64,000 bases of DNA, taken from assembly GCF_015351075.1 (NCBI RefSeq), contig NZ_JADKRS010000004.1:124001-188000 (forward strand). The letters run 5' to 3'. A model generated the notes under the pieces. The model was given only the letters and a program-made list of their open reading frames with translations, was not told where the DNA came from and ran no database searches. Below, in pieces: positions 27,500 to 36,084 of this stretch. Position numbers and translations under genes: made by a program. Within the stretch, counting starts at the first letter, position 1, and each line of letters begins with the position of its first letter. The DNA comes from Clavibacter sp. VKM Ac-2873 (GTDB lineage Bacteria; Actinomycetota; Actinomycetes; Actinomycetales; Microbacteriaceae).

Positions 27500-29010
27500 G
27501 CGCGGTCGGGACGCGCGGCCGGGCCGCCGACCCGGATCCCGCCGCCGTGCCGGCGCCCCCCGCCGCGCCCGCGGCCCCCGCCCCGCCCGGGGCGCTCCCG
27601 CCCCTCCCCGACACCGTGCCGTCGCGGAACGCGCTCGCGCGCCTCGCCGCCGTCGTCACGCCGCTCGGCCGCGTCGTCGCGCTGGCCGCGATCGTCGCGG
27701 GCGCCGCCGGATACGCGCTCGGCTGGCGCGAGCTCGTCGCGGTCGCGTGGACCGGCGCCGCCCTCTGGGCCATCGCGCTGCTGCACCTCGTCGGGTCGTC
27801 GGGCGTCGAGGTCTCGCTGCGCCTGCCGCGCGACCGCGTGGTGGCGGGGGAGCGCGCGCCCGCGACCGTCGCCGTGCGGAACCCGCTGCGCCGCCGGGCC
27901 GTGGGGCTCACGGTGGAGGTGCCCGTCGGATCCGGTCTCGCCGAGGTCCACGTGCCCTCGCTCGCGCACGGCCACTCGCACGAGGACGTGTTCGTCGTGC
28001 CCACCTCGCGGCGCGGCGTGATCGCGCTCGGCCCCGCGCGCATCGTCCGCGGCGACCCGATCGGCCTGGTGCGCCGCGAGTCCGCCGAGGCCGCCGCGAC
28101 CCGGCTCCTCGTGCACCCGCGCACGCTCGCGATGCCCAGCACCAGCACGGGCTTCGTCCGCGACCTCGAGGGCCGCGCCACGCGCGACCTCACCGACAGC
28201 GACGTGTCGTTCCAGTCGCTGCGCGAGTACGTGCCCGGCGACCCGGTGCGGCACATCCACTGGCGGTCGACCGCGAAGACCGGCGTGCACATGGTGCGGC
28301 GGTTCGAGGAGACCCGGCGGAGCCACATCATGGTCGCGCTGTCGCTGCACGCGGGCGACTACGGCGACGGCGGCGCCGCGGCGGCCGGGGACGCGGGAGG
28401 CGCGGCGGTCGCGGCCGGCGGCACCACGGTCGCGGCCGGATCCGCGGCGGGCGCGCTCGCCGGATCCACCGCCGACGCCGAGTTCGAGCTGGCCGTGAGC
28501 GTCGTCGGATCCCTGGGCGCGCGCGCCATCGTCGACGCGCGCACCGTGCAGGTCGTCGCGAGCGCCGACCGGGCCGCCGGTCGCGCCAGGGCCCGCCGCC
28601 TGCCGACCGTGCCCACGCTGCCCGGCCTCGCCCGCACGGTGGCGCGCTCCGGGCCGCCCGGATCCCGCTCCGCGCGCCTGCGCCGCCTCGCCACCGTCAC
28701 CCGCGACCGGCTCCTCGACGACCTCGCCGAGATCGCCGCGTCGGACTGCGCGGCGTCGCTCGTGGAGCTGGCCCGCGCCGCCGCCGACGAGGTCGCCGGC
28801 GTCTCGGTCGTGTTCCTCGTCTGCGGGACGGGGGCGGCGCCCGCCCGGATCCGCGCGGCCGCCGTCGGCTTCCCGCCCGGCGTGCAGGTGGTCGCGGTGG
28901 TCTGCGACCCCGAGGTCGAGCCCGGCCTCCGGCGCCTCGGCGACCTGTCCGTCCTCACGATCGGCTACCTCGACGACCTGCGCGGCGCCCTGCAGCGGAG
29001 CGCGTCGTGA
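27496..29010 (+). CDS. DUF58 protein, membrane-anchored, MIDAS motif lost
   Basis: 504 aa. A Pro/Ala-rich cytoplasmic N-terminus, two membrane helices (about residues 55-105), a beta-rich segment (AVRNPLRRRAVGLTVEV), then the DUF58 core with its hallmark SLREYVPGDPVRHIHWRSTAK. In normal DUF58 proteins a vWA-like MIDAS motif (DxSxS) follows; here the place reads MVALSLHAGDYG and is followed by an Ala/Gly-rich stretch of ~35 residues, so metal binding seems lost. It overlaps moxR upstream (ATGA) and the transglutaminase-like gene downstream (GTGA). Expected role: MoxR client at the membrane. Confidence 0.9.
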   Translation: MSAVGTRGRAADPDPAAVPAPPAAPAAPAPPGALPPLPDTVPSRNALARLAAVVTPLGRVVALAAIVAGAAGYALGWRELVAVAWTGAALWAIALLHLVGSSGVEVSLRLPRDRVVAGERAPATVAVRNPLRRRAVGLTVEVPVGSGLAEVHVPSLAHGHSHEDVFVVPTSRRGVIALGPARIVRGDPIGLVRRESAEAAATRLLVHPRTLAMPSTSTGFVRDLEGRATRDLTDSDVSFQSLREYVPGDPVRHIHWRSTAKTGVHMVRRFEETRRSHIMVALSLHAGDYGDGGAAAAGDAGGAAVAAGGTTVAAGSAAGALAGSTADAEFELAVSVVGSLGARAIVDARTVQVVASADRAAGRARARRLPTVPTLPGLARTVARSGPPGSRSARLRRLATVTRDRLLDDLAEIAASDCAASLVELARAAADEVAGVSVVFLVCGTGAAPARIRAAAVGFPPGVQVVAVVCDPEVEPGLRRLGDLSVLTIGYLDDLRGALQRSAS

Positions 29011-31574
29011 GCGCGCGGGGCGCAGGGGGCCCGCGGGGCGCGGGGGACGCTCGCCGCCCGGCCGCGCGCCGCCGCACCGGCCGCGACGCCCGCCGCCCCC
29101 GCGGCCCCGGCCGCGACGCCCGCCGCCCCCGCGGCCCCGCCGGATCCCGCGACCCCGGCCGCACCCTCGTCCCCGTCCTCGCGATCACGCTCCTCACCGG
29201 CCTCGCGGCCGCCGCGTTCTGGCCCGTCTACCGGGACGCGTCGTTCGTGCGCATGGTCGCCGTCACGCTGGTCGTCGGCGCGCTCGTCGCGGTCGCGGGC
29301 GCCGGGTTCCGGTGGGGGAGCGCGGTCGTGGCGGGCGCGATCCTGGTGGCCTTCCTCGCGCTCGGGGTGCCGCTCGCGGTGCCCACCGGCGCGGTCGACG
29401 GCTGGCGCCCCACGCTCGCGGGCCTCGGCGAGCTCGTGGAGGGCGCGTCCCTCGGCGTCGTGCGGCTCGTGACCATCGCGCTCCCGGTCGGCGACTACCA
29501 GGCGCTGCTCGTGCCCGCGTTCGCGCTCGTGCTGCTGGGATCCGTGATCGGCGTGTCGGTGGCGCTGCGCACCCGGCGGCCCGAGCTCGCGGTGATCCCC
29601 TCCCTCGTGGTCCTCGTCGCCGCGGCCGCCCTCGGCCCCGACCGCAGCCAGGGCCCCGACGCGCCCGACACCGCGGGGCTCCTCGTCCCGGTCGCGCTCG
29701 CCTGGCTCGCGGCCGCGCTGCTGTGGATCGCCCGCTGCCGCTGGCGTCGGCGCCACCGCGCGGTCCGCCGGCTCGGCCGGCAGTCGGGGATCCCGGTGGA
29801 GTCCGCGTCCGACCGGCGCCGCTCGGGCACGCGCGCCGGGATCTCCGCGGTCGTCGTGCTCGCGGCCGCCCTGGTCGCGGGCGTCGCCGCCACGGCCGCG
29901 GCCCCGCCAGGCGCATCCCGCACCGGCCTCCGCTCCACGGTCGAGCAGCCGTTCGATCCCCGCGAGCAGGTCAGCCCGCTCTCGTCCTTCCGCACCTACT
30001 GGAAGACGCCGACGGTGGACGACACGCTGCTCACGGTCGCGGGCCTCCCCTCCGGCGGCCGGGTGCGCCTCGCCGCGCTCGACACGTACGACGGCGTCGT
30101 CTACGGCACGGGCGGCGCGCGCGGCAGCGACGACGCGTCGCGCACCGGCCAGGCCTCCGGCACCTTCGCGCGCGTGCCGTACCGGCTCGACCAGACGGGC
30201 GTCGCCGGCGACCGGGTCACCCTCGACGTGGTCGTCGACGCCTACCGCGGCGTGTGGCTGCCGGGCGCGGGCCGCCTCGAGCGCATCGCCTTCGCGGGCG
30301 ACGACGGCGGACGCCTCGCCGACTCCTTCTACTACGACGACGCGAGCGCCACCGGCGCCGTGATCGGCGGGCTGGCCGCGGGCGACGCCTACGAGATCGA
30401 GGCCGTCGTCGCGTCGACGCCGCCCCTGGACGCGCTCGCCGACGAGCGCCCCGGCGACGCGGTGGCCCCGCGACCCACGGGCGTGCCCGACGAGGTCGCC
30501 GCGCGCGTGCAGGCGTCCACCGCCGCTCCCGACGGCGCGACGGCGGGCGGCACCGACGCCGGAGCCGGGACGTCCGCGTCGCCCGGTGCGCGGCTCGTGG
30601 CCGCCGTCTCGGCCCTCCGCGCCGACGGGTACGTGAGCCACGGCGTCGGCGACGCGCCCTTCAGCCGGTCGGGCCACTCGGCCGAGCGGATCGCCGACCT
30701 CCTCACGAACCGCCCCATGCTGGGCGACGCGGAGCAGTACGCGGTCGCGGCCGCGCTCATCGCCGACGACATCGGCTTCCCCGTCCGCGTCGTGATGGGC
30801 TTCGCGCCCGGCGAGGCCGCCGTGCGGGAGGCGCGCGGCGGGCCGGTGCGGATCCGCGGATCCGACGTGTCCGCCTGGATCGAGGTCGACACGGCGTCGT
30901 CCGGCTGGGTCGCCGTGGATCCGAACCCGCCCGTCCGCGACGTCCCCGACGCCCTGCCCGACGAGCCCACCGAGGTCGCGCGCCCGCAGACCGTGCTGCC
31001 GCCGCCGGTCGAGGAGCAGGCCGAGCCCGAGGACCGCACGCCGCCGGACGCGGGCCGGGACGACCGGCCGGAGGCGGATCCCGCGCTCCAGGCCGTGCTC
31101 GCCGCCGTGCGCGTCGCCGGCTGGTCGCTCCTCGGGCTCGGTCTCGCGGTCTCGCCGTTCCTCGCGGTGGTGGGCGCGAAGGCCGCGCGGCGGCATCGAC
31201 GGCGCCGGGCGGCCGTGGCGCGCGACCGGGTGGGCGGCGCGTGGGACGAGTTCCACGACGGCGCGCTCGACCGCGGCCTCGTGCCGCACGTCGCGGCCAC
31301 GCGGCGCGAGGTGGCGCGGCTGGTGGGCGTCGGCGGTGCCCGCGGGCTCGCGGACGTGGCCGACGAGTCGGCGTTCGCGCCGGGCGAGGTCCCGGATCCG
31401 CTGGCCGACGCCGCCTGGCGCCGCGTCGACGAGCTGGCCGTGCGCATGGACGCGGGCCGGACCCGCCGGCAGCGGCTCCGGGCGATGGTGTCGCTCGCGT
31501 CGCTGCGGGGTGCGCGGGGAGCCGGTGGACGCGGGCCGGGTGCGCGGATCGGGCGGCGGCTCCCGCGTCGCTGA
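29007..31574 (+). CDS. TgpA-like membrane protein with a probably inactive transglutaminase domain
   Basis: 855 aa from GTG that overlaps the DUF58 stop. After an Arg/Pro-rich N-terminus come about six membrane helices (DUF3488/TgpA type), an extracellular region, a transglutaminase-like core at about 560-645, one more helix near 710 and a cytoplasmic tail. In active members the core has GxCxxYA, HAW and Asp-Pro. Here the Cys position is Ala 575 (LGDAEQYA), the His position is Ser 622 (SDVSAWIEVD), and only Asp 638 (AVDPNPP) remains. So the fold is kept but catalysis is unlikely. It probably acts as a structural or binding partner of the MoxR/DUF58 pair. Confidence 0.87.
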   Translation: MSARGAGGPRGAGDARRPAARRRTGRDARRPRGPGRDARRPRGPAGSRDPGRTLVPVLAITLLTGLAAAAFWPVYRDASFVRMVAVTLVVGALVAVAGAGFRWGSAVVAGAILVAFLALGVPLAVPTGAVDGWRPTLAGLGELVEGASLGVVRLVTIALPVGDYQALLVPAFALVLLGSVIGVSVALRTRRPELAVIPSLVVLVAAAALGPDRSQGPDAPDTAGLLVPVALAWLAAALLWIARCRWRRRHRAVRRLGRQSGIPVESASDRRRSGTRAGISAVVVLAAALVAGVAATAAAPPGASRTGLRSTVEQPFDPREQVSPLSSFRTYWKTPTVDDTLLTVAGLPSGGRVRLAALDTYDGVVYGTGGARGSDDASRTGQASGTFARVPYRLDQTGVAGDRVTLDVVVDAYRGVWLPGAGRLERIAFAGDDGGRLADSFYYDDASATGAVIGGLAAGDAYEIEAVVASTPPLDALADERPGDAVAPRPTGVPDEVAARVQASTAAPDGATAGGTDAGAGTSASPGARLVAAVSALRADGYVSHGVGDAPFSRSGHSAERIADLLTNRPMLGDAEQYAVAAALIADDIGFPVRVVMGFAPGEAAVREARGGPVRIRGSDVSAWIEVDTASSGWVAVDPNPPVRDVPDALPDEPTEVARPQTVLPPPVEEQAEPEDRTPPDAGRDDRPEADPALQAVLAAVRVAGWSLLGLGLAVSPFLAVVGAKAARRHRRRRAAVARDRVGGAWDEFHDGALDRGLVPHVAATRREVARLVGVGGARGLADVADESAFAPGEVPDPLADAAWRRVDELAVRMDAGRTRRQRLRAMVSLASLRGARGAGGRGPGARIGRRLPRR
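29077..29136 (+). repeat. Two perfect 30-bp tandem copies inside the transglutaminase-like gene
   Basis: Copies at 29077-29106 and 29107-29136 are identical. They encode two GRDARRPRGP-like decapeptides in the cytoplasmic N-terminus. The unit is a multiple of three, so length changes would keep the frame. Confidence 0.8.
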
Positions 31575-31664
31575 GGGCTCCTCCCCAGGGCGCGCTCGCG
31601 CCGTCCGTCCCCGGCGTGCGCCCGGCCCTCCGCGGCGGCACCGCGCGCATGGTGTCCTCGCGCG

Positions 31665-34600
31665 GTGGACATCTCCCCGCCCCCGTCGCCCGCGCCCGCG
31701 CCGCCGCCGCCGTTCCCCGTGCTCGGCGTCGCGGCGCCCCTCGTCGTCAGCGTCGCCGTCTGGGCCGTCACGCGCTCGCCGTACGCGCTGCTGTTCGCGG
31801 CGCTCGGCCCGGCGGTAGCGATCGCGGGCGTCGCGGACCAGCGGATCTCCGGTCGCCGCTCGGCCCGCCGCGTCGACCGCGCGTCGCGCGTCGCGGTCGC
31901 GCGGCTGCACGCCGAGGTGCGGGCGCGCGTCGCCGCCGCCCGCGTCTCCCTGCGCGCGCGGGCGCCGTCCGCGCGCGAGATCCTCGACGGCAGCGTCAAC
32001 CCCGCGCTCCTCTGGCGGGCGGATCCGGGCGGGGGCGGCGGGCTCCCGATCGCGCTCGGCACGGGCGACGTGCCGAGCGGCATGGTCTGGCGGGGAGATC
32101 CGGACGCGCGCGTGCCCGACGCCCGCGGCCGCACCGGATCCGGGGCCCTCCGGCGCGTGCTGCTGCGGCGCTCCACCCTGCCGCGCGCCCGCGGCGCGTC
32201 GACGCGAGCGCGGTCGGTGGCGGCCACCCCCGGCGCCGACGCCGCGGAGCACCGTCCCGGGCGGTGGGCGGATCTCGTCCGCTGGGTCCCCGACGCGCCC
32301 GTCCTCGTCTCCGCCGCGGGCGGCCTCGGGCTGCGTGGCGCCCCCGCGCTCGTCGCGCCGGTGCTCCGCGGCGTCGTCGTCCAGCTCGTGCACGCCGTCC
32401 CCCCGGACGACCTGCGCGTCCTCTCGCGCCCGGCCGGGCCCGAGTGGGACTGGCTCGAGCGGCTCCCGCACGCGGCCGACGGGTTGCGCGAGGAGCGGAC
32501 CGATGCCCTCCTGCCGGCCCCGTCGGGCCGCGCGCCGAGGGAACCGGAGACCACGGCGATCCGCCTCGTGCTCGGCACGCGGGAGGTCGTGCTCGCCACG
32601 GCGCCGCGGGTCGAGTCGCTCCCGGCCGCGTGCCGCACGGTGCTCGACGTCCGCAGCCCCGGCGCGGCGCGGATCCTCGCGGCCGACACCGCGGCGGAGG
32701 CCGCGGACGCGCACGTCCCCCTCGGCGCGCTGCCCGCCGCGGAGCCCGTCGTGCCCGCGCTCCGGCCCGGGGACGGCCGCATCGGGGTCCCGTCCACGCG
32801 GCTCACCCGCACGGGCCTCGTGCGCCCCGACCTCGTCTCCCTCACGGAGGTGGAGCGCCTCGCCGACGAGCTGGCCGACCTCGCGCGGCGGCGCGGGCTG
32901 GCGGCGGCCCGGACCCCGCTCCCGGCGCGCGTGGCCTTCGCGGAGCTCCCGGCCGCCGGCCGCTCCGGCCCCGCCGTGCCCGCACCCTCGTCGGGCAGCG
33001 GCCGCGATGCGAGCCCGCCCCCGGCCCCGGTCCGTCGTCCCCGCACGCTGGCGGCGACCCTCGGCGTCGGGCACGCCGGTCCCGTGGCCGTCGACCTCGT
33101 CGCGGACGGCCCGCACGCGGTCGTCGCGGGCACCACGGGCAGCGGCAAGAGCGAGCTCCTCGTCACGTGGATGGCGGCGCTCGCCGCGGCGCATCCGCCG
33201 GAGGAGGTCACCGTGCTCCTCGTCGACTTCAAGGGCGGCGCGGCCTTCGACCCGCTGCTCGTCCTGCCGCACGCCGTCGGCCTCGTCACCGACCTCGACG
33301 GCCAGGGTGCCCGCCGCGCGCTGGAGAGCCTGCGCGCGGAGGTCCGGCACCGCGAGCGCGTGCTCCGCGACGCCGGGGCCCGCGACATCGACGACCCCGC
33401 CGCGGCGGGCGTCCTGCCGCGCCTCGTCATCGTCGTCGACGAGCTCGCCGCCCTCCTCGCCGACCAGGACGGCCTGCACGAGGTCGTCGCCGACATCGCC
33501 GCCCGGGGCCGCTCCCTCGGCATGCACCTGGTGCTGTGCACCCAGCGCCCCGCCGGCGTCGTGCGCGACGCGGTGCTCGCCAACTGCGACCTCCGCCTCT
33601 CGCTCCGCGTCAACAACGAGGCCGACAGCCGAGCGCTCCTCGGCACCGTCGAGGCGGCCCGCCTCGCCGACGCCCCCGTGGGTCGCTGCCTCGTCGGAGC
33701 GCACGGCGTGCCGGCGCGCCCGTTCCAGGTGGCGGTCACGACGCCGGACGACCTGGCCCGCATCGCCGCCGCGCAGGCGACGGCCGCGCCCGTGCGGCGA
33801 CCGTGGCTGGATCCGCTGCCCGCGGCGGTCCCGCTCGCCGCCCTCGCCGCGGTGCCGCCCCTCGTGCGGCGCGCGACGGCCGCGCCCGACGCCGCCGCGC
33901 CCGACGCCGCCGCGCCCGCCGTCCCGTTCGCCCTCGTCGACCTGCCCGCGGAGCAGCGGCGGGCCACGGCCGTGTGGTGCCCGGCGACGGACGGCCACCT
34001 GCTCGTCGTCGGCGGTCCCGGATCCGGCCGCAGCACGTGCCTGCGCACCATCCGGGCGTCGGCCGCGGCCGCCGGCGTCGAGGTGCTCCGGGTGCCCGCG
34101 GACGCGGAGGGCTGCTGGGACGCGGTCACCGCCGTCGTCACCCGCATCCGCGATCCGCGCGCCCCGCGCGACCACCTCCTCGTGCTGGCAGACGACCTCG
34201 ACGTCGCCGTCTCCCGCCTGGAGCCCGAGCACCAGGCCGCGCTCCTCGAGGGGCTGGCTGCCGTCGTCCGGGAGGGGCCGCATGCCGGGGTGGCGCTCGC
34301 CGCCTCGGGTCGTCGCGCGGGCGGGCCGCTCCAGGTGGTGGCGGCTGCCGCGGGGCCGCCCGTGGTCCTGCCGCTCCCGACCAGGCAGGAGCACGTGCTG
34401 GCGGGCGGCGACAGCCGCCTCTTCGACGCCCGTGCGACGCCCGGTGCGGGGGAGTGGCGCGGCGAGCGCATCCAGGTCGCCCGGCCGCCCGCGGTCGAGG
34501 AGGCATCGGGCCGGCCCGCCGAGGCCTCCGGTCCTCCGTGGCTCGCCGATCCCGCGCCCCGCGTGGTCCTCGCCGCCGGTGTCGTCCACGCGCTCGTCAC

Positions 34601-35084
34601 GTCGTCACCCGCCAGCGCGGTCGCGCGACTCCGGGAGAGCGGGATCGACGCCGTCGAGGCGGCTCGGCTCCCTCCGGGCTGGTCGTCGGATCAGGCATTC
34701 CCCGCTGCCGCCGCGGACGGCGTCGGCGCGCGCGACGGGATCGGCCCCGGCGCGCACGACGGCGGCGTCCGCGGTCCGCACCCCCGGGTCGTGGTCGGGG
34801 ACCCCGACGCCTGGCTGCTGCGCGGCCCGCTCCTCGCGGACCTCCGCCGCACGGGCGACGTCGTCCTGGAGGGCTGCGCCCCGCGGGACGCGCGCACGCT
34901 CCTCCGCATCCGCGTGGTCCCGCCGCCGCTCGCTCCGGTCCACGGACGGGCCTGGCGGATCACCCCCGACGGCGACGTCCGCCGCTGCTCGTGGCCCCCG
35001 GCGACGACCGGGGCGCCCGTCGCACGGATGGCGGGAGCAGCGGCCCGCGACGACCCCGCGCGCCCCGCCGGGATCAGCCGATGA
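31665..35084 (+). CDS. FtsK/SpoIIIE-type ATPase resembling T7SS EccC
   Basis: 1139 aa from GTG, 90 bp after the transglutaminase-like gene, no clear ribosome binding site. Two hydrophobic helices near residues 18-60 are followed by a charged arginine-rich helix, as in EccC. The first ATPase domain has Walker A GTTGSGKS (489-496), Walker B LVIVVDELAALL and TQRPAG. The second has GGPGSGRST (783-791), where Arg replaces the Walker A Lys, and LLVLADDLD. The end is a degenerate third domain. It resembles EccC/EssC motor ATPases of type VII secretion, but no WXG100, EccB, EccD or mycosin gene is nearby. The 3' end overlaps the convergent gene by 11 bp. Confidence 0.85.
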   Translation: MDISPPPSPAPAPPPPFPVLGVAAPLVVSVAVWAVTRSPYALLFAALGPAVAIAGVADQRISGRRSARRVDRASRVAVARLHAEVRARVAAARVSLRARAPSAREILDGSVNPALLWRADPGGGGGLPIALGTGDVPSGMVWRGDPDARVPDARGRTGSGALRRVLLRRSTLPRARGASTRARSVAATPGADAAEHRPGRWADLVRWVPDAPVLVSAAGGLGLRGAPALVAPVLRGVVVQLVHAVPPDDLRVLSRPAGPEWDWLERLPHAADGLREERTDALLPAPSGRAPREPETTAIRLVLGTREVVLATAPRVESLPAACRTVLDVRSPGAARILAADTAAEAADAHVPLGALPAAEPVVPALRPGDGRIGVPSTRLTRTGLVRPDLVSLTEVERLADELADLARRRGLAAARTPLPARVAFAELPAAGRSGPAVPAPSSGSGRDASPPPAPVRRPRTLAATLGVGHAGPVAVDLVADGPHAVVAGTTGSGKSELLVTWMAALAAAHPPEEVTVLLVDFKGGAAFDPLLVLPHAVGLVTDLDGQGARRALESLRAEVRHRERVLRDAGARDIDDPAAAGVLPRLVIVVDELAALLADQDGLHEVVADIAARGRSLGMHLVLCTQRPAGVVRDAVLANCDLRLSLRVNNEADSRALLGTVEAARLADAPVGRCLVGAHGVPARPFQVAVTTPDDLARIAAAQATAAPVRRPWLDPLPAAVPLAALAAVPPLVRRATAAPDAAAPDAAAPAVPFALVDLPAEQRRATAVWCPATDGHLLVVGGPGSGRSTCLRTIRASAAAAGVEVLRVPADAEGCWDAVTAVVTRIRDPRAPRDHLLVLADDLDVAVSRLEPEHQAALLEGLAAVVREGPHAGVALAASGRRAGGPLQVVAAAAGPPVVLPLPTRQEHVLAGGDSRLFDARATPGAGEWRGERIQVARPPAVEEASGRPAEASGPPWLADPAPRVVLAAGVVHALVTSSPASAVARLRESGIDAVEAARLPPGWSSDQAFPAAAADGVGARDGIGPGAHDGGVRGPHPRVVVGDPDAWLLRGPLLADLRRTGDVVLEGCAPRDARTLLRIRVVPPPLAPVHGRAWRITPDGDVRRCSWPPATTGAPVARMAGAAARDDPARPAGISR

Positions 35085-36084
35085 GCGCGGGCGACACGCG
35101 GATCTCGCCCACCGGCACGCCGCCGCCGAGCACCTGGAGGTCGAGCTCGGGGCGCACGCGCTCCACGTCGTCCCGCGCGATCGCGCCCGTCTGCGCCAGC
35201 AGCTCGAGCGCCACGATGGTGGACGCCCGGAGGCTGCCGTCCAGGGTCTTGGAGGCCACCGTCGTGCCGTCGGGAGCGGTCATGATCATGATCCCCTCGG
35301 CCCCGCCCTTGGCGAACAGGCCGAGCCGCTCGATCACGACGGTGTTCGCGCGGCCGGGTCCGTCGATGGCCCAGCCCTGGGCGCGCACCGCCGCGGTCAG
35401 CGCCGCCGCGTGCCGGTACAGCGCGAACGGCGAGCCGGGCGCGGAGGTCGCGATGCGGTGGATCCCGCGCGCGAGGGCCGTCAGCGACATCGCGTGCACG
35501 GGCGCGCCGCACCCGTCGACGCCCGTCGTGGCGATCCGCTCGCCCGTGAAGCGCTCGACCACGTCGCGGATCCGCACCTGCAGGGGGTGGTCCGGGTGCA
35601 GGTAGTCGTCGGTCGGCCAGCCGTTGGTCACGCAGGCCAGCAGCATCGCGGCGTGCTTGCCGGAGCAGTTCATGTAGATCGGCGACGCGGGGATCCCGGC
35701 ACGCACGAGCTCGTCGCGCGCAGCCCGGTCGAGCGGCCAGTCGGCGGGGCAGCGCAGCGCGGACTCGTCGAGCCCGGCCTTCGCGAGGATCCCGCGCACG
35801 ACCTCCACGTGCCGCGCGGTCGCCGCGTGGCTCGCGGTGGCGAGCACGTGCTCCTCCTCGGTGAGCTCCGCGCCGCTCGCCAGCACGGCGAGGGCCTGGA
35901 ACGGCTTCATGCTCGAGCGCGGGAACACGGGCGTGGTCGCGTCGCCGACCTCGCGCAGCACCTCGCCCGCAGGCGACAGCACGACGGCCGCGCCGATGTG
36001 GCGCGACTCCACGAAGCCGCTGCGCTCGAGCACCGCGAGCTCCACGGCGCCCTGCACGGGGATCGTCTCGACGGCCGTCGCCAT
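35074..36084 (-). CDS. Asparaginase II-type protein
   Basis: 336 aa. Member of the L-asparaginase II (AnsA-unrelated, Rhizobium etli type) family: FPRSSMKPFQALAVL near the N-terminus, MNCSGKHAAMLLACV, TGVDGCGAPVHAMSL, and VASKTLDGSLRAST. Expected reaction: asparagine to aspartate plus ammonia in the cytoplasm (no signal peptide). The ATG touches the gabT stop (1-bp overlap), so it is co-translated with the GABA aminotransferase. Together they suggest use of amino acids or amides as nitrogen source. The family is partly uncharacterised, so the exact substrate is open. Confidence 0.88.
   Translation of the reverse strand: MATAVETIPVQGAVELAVLERSGFVESRHIGAAVVLSPAGEVLREVGDATTPVFPRSSMKPFQALAVLASGAELTEEEHVLATASHAATARHVEVVRGILAKAGLDESALRCPADWPLDRAARDELVRAGIPASPIYMNCSGKHAAMLLACVTNGWPTDDYLHPDHPLQVRIRDVVERFTGERIATTGVDGCGAPVHAMSLTALARGIHRIATSAPGSPFALYRHAAALTAAVRAQGWAIDGPGRANTVVIERLGLFAKGGAEGIMIMTAPDGTTVASKTLDGSLRASTIVALELLAQTGAIARDDVERVRPELDLQVLGGGVPVGEIRVSPALIG

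Noticed and set aside
31665-35084. Full type VII secretion locus
   Set aside because: Only an EccC-like ATPase is present; no WXG100, EccB, EccD, EccE or mycosin gene is seen within the window.
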